From assembly GCA_041623895.1 (NCBI GenBank), contig JBFJVZ010000162.1, positions 1 through 15,185 on the forward strand: 15,185 nucleotides of DNA, given 5' to 3'. Positions 1 through 7,499 of the stretch are shown one piece after another; position 1 is the first letter of the stretch, and every line of letters begins with the position of its first letter. The translations under genes were made by a program, and so were the position numbers. The DNA comes from JBFJVZ01 sp041623895 (GTDB lineage: Bacteria > Planctomycetota > Planctomycetia > Pirellulales > Pirellulaceae). A model generated the notes under the pieces. It did not search any database. It was not told the DNA's origin and saw only the letters and a list, made by a program, of their open reading frames with translations.

Positions 1-219
1 AGTTTAGAGTAGGCTGGGCTCGGAGAGGAAGTCGCGAGCCCGCAATCCATTGAACACCGATCGCAGTTTCGAGCTTTCGTTGGACGCCGAAGTTGGACCA
101 ACAGAGGCGGCAAACGCAATCTGCAAACTGAACGAGGTGACGCACACCTCCGCGCCCCGACGTTCGCTGGGGAGTGCTTCATTGGTGACTTCAGGCGACC
201 AGTATGTTTGGGCGAACGT

Positions 220-238
220 GGCGACGGGATTTGAACTC
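220..238 (-). repeat. tRNA 3'-end-like repeat, copy 1
   Basis: Read on the minus strand this is GAGTTCAAATCCCGTCGCC, which contains a canonical TTCAAAT T-loop followed by an acceptor-like stretch. It matches copy 2 (412-430) at 18 of 19 positions. The T-stem would be poorly paired and no D-arm, anticodon arm or 5' acceptor strand can be assembled upstream. It is therefore a fragment or look-alike and not a working tRNA gene. Confidence 0.5.
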
Positions 239-360
239 TGCAACACCCAGGCATCAATCGAGTTAGAGCGAATTGTGGTCTTAACCAGTCGACTTTGCGG
301 ATCCGATTGAACTCGTGAACGGTTGCCACAGAACGCTGTAAATCCTTCCTGTGCAATGAG

Positions 361-397
361 AAACAGCTCACCGCAATTTGAACGCGACGAGCTGTTT
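361..397. terminator. Possible bidirectional hairpin/terminator
   Basis: AAACAGCTC (361-369) and GAGCTGTTT (389-397) form a perfect 9-bp inverted repeat around a 19-nt loop. The plus strand then runs into TGATTTC and the minus strand into CTC, so the U-tract is short on either side. It could end transcripts entering from either direction, or be part of the degraded tRNA-like region around it. Confidence 0.3.
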
Positions 398-411
398 TGA
401 TTTCAAGTCGG

Positions 412-430
412 GGCGACAGGATTTGAACTC
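412..430 (-). repeat. tRNA 3'-end-like repeat, copy 2
   Basis: Read on the minus strand this is GAGTTCAAATCCTGTCGCC, followed by CCGA. The resulting CGCCCCG-A resembles the 3' acceptor strand and discriminator base of a tRNA-Pro. The matching 5' strand CGGGGCG is not found at tRNA distance. Only about 30 nt look tRNA-derived, as would be expected for a remnant or an attachment-site-like sequence. Confidence 0.5.
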
Positions 431-544
431 GCTCTCAACAACACAGAATCCAGGGCCTCTCTGCAACTCTCTTCGGTCCGCCAGACCGAGCGCAGTTGTG
501 TAGGCACCTGTTGTTCGCTGCTGTTTGTCTCAACACCAAAACTC

Positions 545-1720
545 TCATGGCAGGGAAAACTTCTTCTTGATTGCCTTCCTGATCTCGGGTCCGTATCCGC
601 TGATCCAGACGGCTCGACCCGCCTCGTTCAAGTGACAGTGGTCGTCGAACAGCGTTTCCCCCGGTATCCCGTGCGGTTCATGCTCGGCGACCAAAGATTC
701 CACGTCCACCAGCGGCAATGAAAACTCGTCGCTCAAGTCGCGGAGTATCTTGTTTTCCAGCTCGCTGCATTGATGCCGGCCTGGAGTCTCCACCAAAATC
801 TTTTTGGCCAGTGCCAAGCCATCATCGACCGAGCCTGCTTTGAAGAGTTCGTAGACTTGTTCATATCGAATCGCTGATTGTTTGGGTATGTAAGGACGAA
901 GCAAATTTGACGACACCGTGCCGATGATCACGGGGATGCGCTGCTGCTTTGCCAACGTCAGGATCAAACGCAAGTTGTGTTCATAGTTCTGCATTCGGTC
1001 CTGGACATCCTGGGCAGTGAAATCGTAAGTCCAGGCGCGCGCGAAGTTGGATTCGCTGACCGGTTCGTCGCTGGCCAGCAGCCGCCGATTATGTTCCTTT
1101 TCCAAGCGACTGAGTTCGTATTCCGTCTTGCGATCGCGAATGAAGCGAATGATCGCGGACTTGGAGATCACACGATCGAAGCTCAGGTTCTTTACACCCG
1201 ACAGTTTCAATTGTTCGACTTCCTCGAATTCATTGTGCCCGCTGTACAACAGGATCAAATCCAAGTCGTAGGCCAACATTTCGCGGAACACGAGCACCAG
1301 GCGGTGGCTTCCATAGGCGAAGCCTCCACAATTGATGACTTCGACCCGCTGCAGCTGTGGTTGAAATTCGTCCGTGAGTTCTCTTTCCAAGTCCTGAAAT
1401 TCGGGTTCCAGGTAGTTCACTGATGATCCGCCCAAAGCCAAGATGCGATACGTGTCCTCGGGTTTGGATTGGTCAAAGCGTTGGCGGACGAAGCTGACGC
1501 GTTTGGCTGGATGCGTTTCCATCCGCCCGGGGTGTAGCGATGACTCGACGAACAGACGGCTGTCGTTGTTGAAGCCCAAGCCGAAGTCCACGTGTTGCGG
1601 AGGCTCGATGAACTCGATCCCGCGAAACAGGCACTCGGCCAAACCGAAAAAAACCGCGGTAACGATGACGCTGAAAGCAATTCGTTTCCGTAAGCTGAGT
1701 TTGGGCCGGGCTTGGTTCAT
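545..1720 (-). CDS. Membrane-anchored SGNH/GDSL-type hydrolase
   Basis: This 391-residue protein looks like an SGNH-fold esterase or acyltransferase held at the membrane, with its catalytic domain probably outside the cytoplasm. A basic N-terminus and hydrophobic segment (about residues 11-31) act as anchor. The SGNH blocks appear in order: GGSS at 97-100 (nucleophile Ser), Gly-rich NCGGFAYGS at 130-138, GHNE at 161-164 with the oxyanion Asn, and DHCH at 360-363 giving the Asp and His. Residues 285-325 resemble one TPR-like helical pair inserted in the fold. I chose the ATG at 1720 because it gives a normal anchor; upstream in-frame starts add only an unhydrophobic leader. It is divergent from the cytochrome gene. 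The substrate is unknown; surface polysaccharide deacylation is one possibility for such anchored enzymes. Confidence 0.8.
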   Translation of the reverse strand: MNQARPKLSLRKRIAFSVIVTAVFFGLAECLFRGIEFIEPPQHVDFGLGFNNDSRLFVESSLHPGRMETHPAKRVSFVRQRFDQSKPEDTYRILALGGSSVNYLEPEFQDLERELTDEFQPQLQRVEVINCGGFAYGSHRLVLVFREMLAYDLDLILLYSGHNEFEEVEQLKLSGVKNLSFDRVISKSAIIRFIRDRKTEYELSRLEKEHNRRLLASDEPVSESNFARAWTYDFTAQDVQDRMQNYEHNLRLILTLAKQQRIPVIIGTVSSNLLRPYIPKQSAIRYEQVYELFKAGSVDDGLALAKKILVETPGRHQCSELENKILRDLSDEFSLPLVDVESLVAEHEPHGIPGETLFDDHCHLNEAGRAVWISGYGPEIRKAIKKKFSLP

Positions 1721-1841
1721 GTGTTTCTTGGTTTGCGTTGCCAAGGCGGCAGTAAGTCGCACCGAGGACGGTCGCCCGCACACGACTGCTTGCGTTTTGA
1801 CTTTACAACGGCTGCCTCCCTCGCGCTAACCCTGCGTGGGC

Positions 1842-1850
1842 TGCTACAAT
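1842..1850 (+). promoter_or_regulatory. Extended -10 promoter candidate for cytochrome gene
   Basis: TGCTACAAT fits the extended -10 pattern TGnTAnAAT. It would start transcription near 1857 and leave a leader of about 24 nt before the ATG at 1881. No matching -35 box is visible at 17 nt, as is allowed for extended -10 promoters. This is a pattern match only. Confidence 0.35.
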
Positions 1851-1880
1851 GCGTTGACGTCACTCTACAGAATTTCTTGC

Positions 1881-3734
1881 ATGCGTGGACTAATTTCCAA
1901 ATCGACCTTGGCGGTTTTTGCTCTGATTGCCCTAGCGATCGTGGCCGTGATGATCGTCGACCGCCCACAGACGACCGATCCGGCGGTTGCGACCGTGTCC
2001 AACCGGCCGCTCGTTGTGCCGGCGGCCGGGTATGTGGGGGCCGCTTCCTGTCAGGAATGTCATCGAGAGCAATTCGGCTCCTGGCACGCTTCGTATCATC
2101 GCACGATGACGCAGGTCATCTCACCCGAAACAGCCCCCCAGGCCATCCAGGATACGACCGTCGAGGTGGACGGCCAGAGTTATCAGTTCGAACAAGACGG
2201 CGACCAGTACTTTGTGCAGCTGAATGATCCCACCGTCAATTGGCAGCCGCGTCGCCGCCAATTAGTGATGATGACCGGCTCGCACCACATGCATGTCTTT
2301 TGGTATGAATCGGATTTTGAGCACACGCCTGCGCAACTGCCAATCCTGTACCTGCGGGACCAGCAGCGCTGGATTCCCCGTCAGTCGGCGTTCATTCAGC
2401 CGCCGGAGGAACCAACGGGGTATGAACTTGGTCGTTGGAATCAAACCTGCAGTAACTGTCACTCGACTTACCCCAGACAGCGACTGCAAAAAGAAACGCG
2501 AATCTGGGACACGCAGGTCAGCGATTTTGGGATCGCCTGCGAAGCTTGTCACGGACCCGGTCAAGGGCATATCGCGTTTCATCGCGACCAGAGCGGCTCC
2601 CGGCAAGACGATCTGATTGTTAATCCGGAAGAGCTGCCTCATGAAGCGAAATCCGACCTTTGCGGTCAATGTCACAGCGTCCATCTTTGGAATTTCGATG
2701 TCGTCAGCGAAGACGACTTTTTTCAGCACGGTACGACATTTCGCCCCGGCAGCGCGCTGAAGGATACGCCTTTTGTCGAAGTTGTTCAGGCCAGCCCCGA
2801 TCATTGGCAGAGCGAGGTGTTCAAAAAGTTTGCCATCTCGCCGCGCAAGCTGAACAGCCATTTCTGGCCGGATGGTGAGGTCCGCGTCAGTGGCGGCGAT
2901 TATACCGCCATGATCGAATCACCATGTTTCCAACGCGGCGAACTCTCTTGCATCTCATGTCATACGATGCACGAGCAAGACGTGAGCAAGCACGGGCAAT
3001 GGCGCGAAGATCAATTGACATCCGGCATGCGAGGTAACCAGGCGTGCATTCAGTGTCACGGCGAATACGAACAACTGGCGTCGGCACACACGCATCATGC
3101 GGCCGGCTCAAGCGGCAGCGAATGCATGAATTGCCATATGCCGTACACCACCTACGGATTACTGAAAACCATTCGCAGCCACCGCATCTCAAGTCCCTCG
3201 GTGCAGACGACGATCCAAACAGGACGGTCCAATGCCTGTAATTTGTGTCACTTGGATCAAACATTGGAGTGGGCTGCGGATCATTTGGCACAGTGGTATG
3301 GACATGACAAACCGGAATTGACCAACGATGAAAAATCGACGTCGGCTGCCGTGCTTCATTTCGTGAAAGGCGACGCGACACAACGCGTGATTCAAGCGTC
3401 GGCGTTCAGCTGGCAAGCGGCTCGCGATGTTTCGGGAACCGAATGGATGCCGCCGTTTCTGATGATCGGCATGGATGATCCCTACGATGCCATCCGGATT
3501 ATCTCGGAACGCTCGTTCCGATCGATTGGCAAGTGGCGTGAATTTTCCTACGACTTTCTGGATCCTCCGACGCAGCGCGCGGAAACCATTTCACGGGAAT
3601 TAGATGCCGTGAAACTGCCGTCGCAGGCCGGCAAGTCAGCGTTACTGTTTGATGACCAGGGGATGCTGGAGATGCAACGTGTGAATGATTTGCTGAAGCG
3701 GCGCAACCACCGGCCCGTGGAGCTGCTGGAGTAA
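1881..3734 (+). CDS. Octaheme c-type cytochrome, membrane anchored
   Basis: This 617-residue protein is an extracytoplasmic multiheme cytochrome c, likely an electron-transfer protein or oxidoreductase related to the cytochrome c554 group. One N-terminal hydrophobic segment (residues 8-26) exports and probably anchors it. Eight CxxCH heme sites are visible: CQECH 57, CSNCH 190, CEACH 220, CGQCH 261, CISCH 357, CIQCH 389, CMNCH 415 and CNLCH 453. Many free His residues could be distal ligands. Residues 485-570 are heme-free and helical, resembling a HEAT-like tail seen in related planctomycete cytochromes. I chose the ATG at 1881 because the signal segment follows directly; an earlier in-frame ATG at 1836 would precede the likely promoter. 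No SD is obvious. The substrate cannot be told from the sequence. Confidence 0.88.
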   Translation: MRGLISKSTLAVFALIALAIVAVMIVDRPQTTDPAVATVSNRPLVVPAAGYVGAASCQECHREQFGSWHASYHRTMTQVISPETAPQAIQDTTVEVDGQSYQFEQDGDQYFVQLNDPTVNWQPRRRQLVMMTGSHHMHVFWYESDFEHTPAQLPILYLRDQQRWIPRQSAFIQPPEEPTGYELGRWNQTCSNCHSTYPRQRLQKETRIWDTQVSDFGIACEACHGPGQGHIAFHRDQSGSRQDDLIVNPEELPHEAKSDLCGQCHSVHLWNFDVVSEDDFFQHGTTFRPGSALKDTPFVEVVQASPDHWQSEVFKKFAISPRKLNSHFWPDGEVRVSGGDYTAMIESPCFQRGELSCISCHTMHEQDVSKHGQWREDQLTSGMRGNQACIQCHGEYEQLASAHTHHAAGSSGSECMNCHMPYTTYGLLKTIRSHRISSPSVQTTIQTGRSNACNLCHLDQTLEWAADHLAQWYGHDKPELTNDEKSTSAAVLHFVKGDATQRVIQASAFSWQAARDVSGTEWMPPFLMIGMDDPYDAIRIISERSFRSIGKWREFSYDFLDPPTQRAETISRELDAVKLPSQAGKSALLFDDQGMLEMQRVNDLLKRRNHRPVELLE

Positions 3735-3855
3735 GCGGGCCGCGGCTGTTTGTTCCGCTAGCATATTTCAGCACAAGATTGGCAGCTTTGCCTTGATCTG
3801 GCCGCCGCAATCCTCTAACAACCTGTCATCCAACTTGCGAAAACGAGGTTAAACC

Positions 3856-4167
3856 ATGATCCGCATGATCGCTTTATTTTTAGCACTGGCTGTGCTGCCG
3901 AGTTTGGCTGTGGCAGACGAGATTGTTCGCTACCAACTTGAAGACTGGAAAGCAAAACACATTCACGACAGCAAGAAGGCGGACGTGATCGCCAAGACAC
4001 TGAAGAAGCTTGGCTGTGAATTAAAGCAAGACCAGCACAACGGGCACATCGACTTGAAGTACCGATGTCCCAAGTGGCGACAGCTGGAACTGGATTCACA
4101 TGCAGAGGCCCACAAGTGGGAAAAGTGGCTGAAGGAATACCACTTCAAGACCGAGCATAAACACTAG
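3856..4167 (+). CDS. Small secreted His/Lys-rich protein
   Basis: This 103-residue protein has a clean signal peptide, with cleavage likely after Ala-Val-Ala at 18-20, leaving about 83 residues outside the cytoplasm. The mature part is rich in His, Lys and Trp, has two Cys (near positions 55 and 71) that may pair, and ends in a His-Lys-His tail. A segment around residues 62-90 (HNGHIDLKYRCP, then SHAEAHKWEKWL) looks like a conserved core that I believe recurs in planctomycete secreted proteins. The ATG at 3856 has a GAGG ribosome site 7 nt upstream (3845-3848). It follows the octaheme cytochrome by 121 bp on the same strand. Metal or heme binding is possible from the His content but is not shown. 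Function unknown. Confidence 0.75.
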   Translation: MIRMIALFLALAVLPSLAVADEIVRYQLEDWKAKHIHDSKKADVIAKTLKKLGCELKQDQHNGHIDLKYRCPKWRQLELDSHAEAHKWEKWLKEYHFKTEHKH

Positions 4168-4214
4168 CTCGTGCTGCTTCGAGTCAGTTTTTGTGTGCCG
4201 TGACGAACTAGTTT

Positions 4215-4341
4215 AGTGCTCTGTCAACTTTTGACTTGCGGGTAGCCGGATTCGCCAGAATTCGGTTCGTTCCAAGATTCCCCGAAGTCTGGTGACATCG
4301 GCTACGACCACCACCCTAAGATTGAATCTGGACAAAGCACT
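4215..4341. repeat. Palindromic MITE/REP-like element
   Basis: The element has imperfect terminal inverted repeats: AGTGCTCTGTC at 4215-4225 and, reading inward from the other end, AGTGCTTTGTC (4341-4331), matching at 10 of 11. Each end is next to an ACTAGT (4207-4212 and 4339-4344). Inside is a large imperfect hairpin with 24-nt arms, 4242-4265 and 4282-4305, pairing at 19 of 24 with a 16-nt loop; the outer 7 bp and an 11-bp inner block (one mismatch) are strongest. It fills the gap between two convergent genes and could also stop both transcripts. There is no open frame in it. The internal motif around GAAGTCTGGTGACATC resembles a high-copy planctomycete repeat as I remember it. Confidence 0.6.
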
Positions 4342-4360
4342 AGTCCTGTATTCCGCCGCG

Positions 4361-5617
4361 TCAACTTATCACATCTCCCTTGTTTACCACCGGATCTCGC
4401 GATTCGGCAAGAAGTTTTTGGATCTCATCGGCCGCGATCTTCGCGGCTGGCGTGGGATCGATTCTTAGCGCCGTGGCCCGGCAAGCCTGATCAAACTTGC
4501 CGGTCAGGCAGGCGGAAAGTGCTGATTTCAAATCATCCTCGCGCCGCAACCAAACTCCGCAGCCCAACTGCTCGGCGCGAGTTGCATTGTCGAACTGATC
4601 GAATGCCATGGGGCGGATGACTTGCGGCGTTGCCGCCGCCAGCGCTTGCGATGTTGTTCCGATGCCACCGTGGTGCACGATCGCGGCGGCGTTTGGCAAC
4701 AGTGTTCGCAACGAGACATATTGGCGACACTGAATTTGAGCTGGCAGCGACGCTGGAAAATTTTCCGCGTGAGTAGAAAGCAGCAGACCTGGATGATCCA
4801 GCTGCAAGCAAACATTAGCTGCGTGTTGGAAGAATTTTTTGCAGTGATGGTTGGCCGTGCCCGCGGTGAACACAAAGGGCCGGTCTGTTGTTGATGTATC
4901 GATCTCTGTTTCGCTCAAATCCTCCAGCGGAAAACCGGCGTGCAGCAACGTGGGAGCAAACGATTCCGTGGCCGGAGCAAACCAGTTCGGATACATCGCG
5001 ATGATGCGATCAGGTGAAAGCCACCACTGGTGGAAAATTCTTTTCACGCGCGGCAATCCATGCTCGGCTCGCAAGCGATTGACGTGCCCGGCAATTACCG
5101 GATCGAGACCAAGTCGATCGGCCAGCCAATAAGCTGCGTTGACCAGCCAAGCGGGGCGCCGCGGTTCCCACCACCACGGCGTCACCCGGGGCGGCGACTG
5201 TGGGATGCGCAGTATCGTGGGAGCCAGATGGATACTGACCATGGGCGTTGCTGCATCCAGATCACGAAAGATACGCGAGCTAAGATCAAGCGGATGTGCC
5301 ACCAAAATCGTTTCGCCGGGACGGTGATACTGCCGAATCAGATCGAAATGCGGCTCCAGGAATTCGCCGACCAACAGGCGGGCGACTCTTCGCGCACCCC
5401 GTACCGGTTTCCAAAACAGCGGATCCTGCAGCGCTTCGTCGAATCTTGCTTTGCTAAATGCGATTTCGACTCTCAGATCGGCCGCTTCGGCAAGCTCAGC
5501 GTAGGGTTCGGCGATTGAGATCACGACGTCCAATCCGGCTTGGCGGAGTTGGCTTCCGATGGCGATCATCGGATTCACGTCGCCGCGGGATCCCGGTGCA
5601 GACAGAATTGCGAGCAC
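4361..5617 (-). CDS. GT1-family glycosyltransferase (UGT/GtfA-like)
   Basis: This 418-residue protein has the GT-B layout of family 1 glycosyltransferases, which move a sugar from an NDP-sugar to a lipid, natural product or glycan. The N-terminal acceptor domain starts with a beta strand and GSRGDVNP (about residues 10-17), the usual GT1 opening. The C-terminal donor domain has HHGGIGTTSQ (315-324), the conserved His-Gly-Gly nucleotide-sugar loop, and FDQFDNA (339-345) matching the DQxxNA element. I prefer the GTG at 5617, one base after the upstream regulator's TAA, because the first beta strand starts there. A GTG at 5674 would add 19 unstructured residues inside the regulator gene. The arrangement implies translational coupling to the regulator. 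The acceptor is unknown. The gene ends next to the palindromic repeat. Confidence 0.85.
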   Translation of the reverse strand: MLAILSAPGSRGDVNPMIAIGSQLRQAGLDVVISIAEPYAELAEAADLRVEIAFSKARFDEALQDPLFWKPVRGARRVARLLVGEFLEPHFDLIRQYHRPGETILVAHPLDLSSRIFRDLDAATPMVSIHLAPTILRIPQSPPRVTPWWWEPRRPAWLVNAAYWLADRLGLDPVIAGHVNRLRAEHGLPRVKRIFHQWWLSPDRIIAMYPNWFAPATESFAPTLLHAGFPLEDLSETEIDTSTTDRPFVFTAGTANHHCKKFFQHAANVCLQLDHPGLLLSTHAENFPASLPAQIQCRQYVSLRTLLPNAAAIVHHGGIGTTSQALAAATPQVIRPMAFDQFDNATRAEQLGCGVWLRREDDLKSALSACLTGKFDQACRATALRIDPTPAAKIAADEIQKLLAESRDPVVNKGDVIS

Positions 5618-5618
5618 G

Positions 5619-7457
5619 TTAACGCTCGATTTCGTAGTCGGTGATCTTGCGGTAAGCCGTTGCCCGGCTGACACCCAGCAACTTGGCGGCTTCGGGAACG
5701 CTACCGCCGGTGCGGTGAAGCGCTTTCTGAATCAATCGCTTTTCCCATTCTTCGATGCGTAGCGTATCCATGCGGCTCAAGCCGGTATCGCGAAGTCCCA
5801 AATCGCCTGTTTCAATTTCAGGGTCATCAGCCATCACGACCGCACTATCGACGACGTTGCGAAGCTGGCGAACATTGCCCGGCCATGCATATTCTTTCAA
5901 GCGCTCACGGGCCGCGGCCGATAGGGTCAATGATGCGCGGCCATGTTGCAGCGTAAAGTGTTCCAAGAAATGATCAATCAAAAGATCCACATCATCGCCG
6001 CGATCACGAAGTGGCGGCACGTACAATTCAAACACGCTGAGCCGATAGAACAAATCTTCGCGAAATTTCTTATCCCGCACGAACTCGGCCAGATCGCGGT
6101 TGGTGGCTGCGATCACACGCACGTCAACCAGGACTTCTTCGGTGGCGCCAACGGGCAAGAAGGGATGGCCTTCAAGGATGCGGAGCAGTTTTGCCTGGCC
6201 TTCGAGTGTTAATTCCCCGATTTCGTCCAGGAACAATGTGCCCGTATGGGCTTGTTGAAACCAGCCGACGTGATCACTATCGGCGCCGGTAAATGAACCT
6301 TTCTTGTGGCCGAACAGCTGGCTTTCGATCAGTTCATGGGGAATGGCGGCGCAGTTGACCGTCAACATAGGGCGCTGCGCACGTTTGCTGCTGCGGTGAA
6401 CCGCGCGGGCGACCAGTTCCTTGCCGGATCCGCTCTCACCGCGGATCAATACGCTGCCATTGGCCTGGCCGACCCGCTGAATACGTTCTTTCAATTTGAC
6501 CATCACCGGACTGTTGCCGATTAACTCGTCGGTCTCCGCGTTGCGATCGGCAATTCGTCTGCTTTCGGCGCGCAAGGAATCGTGCTCCAACGAGCGACTT
6601 AAGCCCACGGCCAATAATCGTCCCGCTGCGACAGCCAACTCGAAATGAGATTCCGCGAATGACGGATCCTTGCGGTAGAGGTGCAAGACCCCCATGTCGT
6701 TGTTACCCACAGCCAACGGCACGTAGATCGCATCTGACCATTTGGGGTCGGATTGGGCGCGCACGTCTGAGGCGCTTGAATCATCTGAATCCCACTGATC
6801 ATTGATCCAAATCGCTTTTCCTTTCCCGATCACGCGCCGCAGCAACGAACGGGCAAGTTGAACTTTGTCTGTGAATTCGGGCGGCACGACCCGCTGAGGT
6901 TTTTGACGGCCATCACCGGAATCAAAAGAAATGCCCACGGCGTCCGCCTTGGTGCGGTCGCGAAGCAGTTGCAGAGTTGAATCAATCGCCTCGTCGGTGT
7001 GATTGGTGCGAAGCAGGTTCAGGCTGAATAGGTACAAGTCCAACACATGGCCCGAGTTGGCCAGCCGTATTAACGGATCCGCATCGCCACCCATGCCCTC
7101 AGCCATCGTCACGTCTTGCACGATCGTGGGAAACGTTTCCTCTTCGACTCTGCCGCTCGGATGTGGTTCGACGAGCCGCAATTCGGTGCCCCCGATCTTG
7201 ACCACCGACTTGTCCAACAATCGAGCATGGTCGGCTTTCTGACCGTTGACGAACGTCCCGTTACGACTGCTCGTGTCGCGCAACTGCCAATTCCCGTCCT
7301 CGAAATAGACGACGGCATGAAATCGAGAACTGACCGGATCTGACAACATGATTTCGCAGCTAGAGCCCCGGCCCAGATGCATGGGCCGGTCTGGATCGAG
7401 CACGAAATGTTTGCCTGTGTCAGGCCCGGACTGGACTGACAGATACGCCACCATCAT
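5619..7457 (-). CDS. FHA-GAF-AAA+ sigma54-dependent activator
   Basis: This 612-residue protein is a bacterial enhancer-binding protein that would activate sigma54 RNA polymerase. Residues 1-98 form an FHA domain (GR at 29-30, SSRFH at 43-47, RNGTFVNG at 65-72), so phosphothreonine binding replaces the usual receiver domain. Residues 135-295 look like a GAF sensor. The AAA+ core has Walker A GESGSGKE (340-347), GSFTGA (387-392), Walker B GTLFLDE (406-412) and arginine fingers in FREDLFYRL (466-474). A Fis-type helix-turn-helix lies at 585-606. The loop that contacts sigma54 reads GSFTGA where GAFTGA is usual; the key Phe and Thr are kept. The input is probably a Ser/Thr kinase, common in planctomycetes. 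The start is ATG at 7457 with no SD. It is coupled to the glycosyltransferase. Confidence 0.93.
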   Translation of the reverse strand: MMVAYLSVQSGPDTGKHFVLDPDRPMHLGRGSSCEIMLSDPVSSRFHAVVYFEDGNWQLRDTSSRNGTFVNGQKADHARLLDKSVVKIGGTELRLVEPHPSGRVEEETFPTIVQDVTMAEGMGGDADPLIRLANSGHVLDLYLFSLNLLRTNHTDEAIDSTLQLLRDRTKADAVGISFDSGDGRQKPQRVVPPEFTDKVQLARSLLRRVIGKGKAIWINDQWDSDDSSASDVRAQSDPKWSDAIYVPLAVGNNDMGVLHLYRKDPSFAESHFELAVAAGRLLAVGLSRSLEHDSLRAESRRIADRNAETDELIGNSPVMVKLKERIQRVGQANGSVLIRGESGSGKELVARAVHRSSKRAQRPMLTVNCAAIPHELIESQLFGHKKGSFTGADSDHVGWFQQAHTGTLFLDEIGELTLEGQAKLLRILEGHPFLPVGATEEVLVDVRVIAATNRDLAEFVRDKKFREDLFYRLSVFELYVPPLRDRGDDVDLLIDHFLEHFTLQHGRASLTLSAAARERLKEYAWPGNVRQLRNVVDSAVVMADDPEIETGDLGLRDTGLSRMDTLRIEEWEKRLIQKALHRTGGSVPEAAKLLGVSRATAYRKITDYEIER

Positions 7458-7486
7458 TATTCAGACAGAAAAAGAAATAGATGTTC

Positions 7487-7499
7487 GCCCAAATTGGGC
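7487..7499. promoter_or_regulatory. 13-nt palindrome upstream of FHA regulator
   Basis: GCCCAAATTGGGC is a perfect inverted repeat with 6-nt arms around a central A. It lies 30 nt upstream of the regulator's ATG and touches the tandem direct repeats beside it. Such a site suits a dimeric DNA-binding protein, possibly the regulator's own Fis-type domain. Confidence 0.4.

Larger units (their letters stand above)
1..544. other. Gene-poor left edge with tRNA-like fragments
   Basis: I see no convincing protein gene here. Open frames of 80-86 codons exist on both strands (minus 4-246, plus 50-310) but they overlap each other, have no ribosome binding site and match no family I know. What the stretch does hold is two near-identical segments resembling the T-arm and 3' acceptor end of a tRNA (220-238 and 412-430), a 9-bp hairpin (361-397) and a small stem at 473-489. 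It lies downstream of the minus-strand SGNH hydrolase, so part of it may be that gene's 3' untranslated region. Confidence 0.6.

Noticed and set aside
4..310. Overlapping 80- and 86-codon frames on both strands at the left edge
   Set aside because: No SD, no recognisable domain, and the plus frame runs through the tRNA-like segment. They are more likely chance frames in a moderately GC-rich stretch.
195..310. Complete tRNA gene on the minus strand
   Set aside because: A T-loop and a D-loop-like TGGTTAAGAC can be picked out, but the T-stem mispairs, no anticodon stem forms and no acceptor 5' strand matches.
3779..3796. Sigma54-type promoter (TTGGCA...) before the small secreted gene
   Set aside because: The -24 half looks right, but the -12 GC is not at the required 10-nt distance from the GG.
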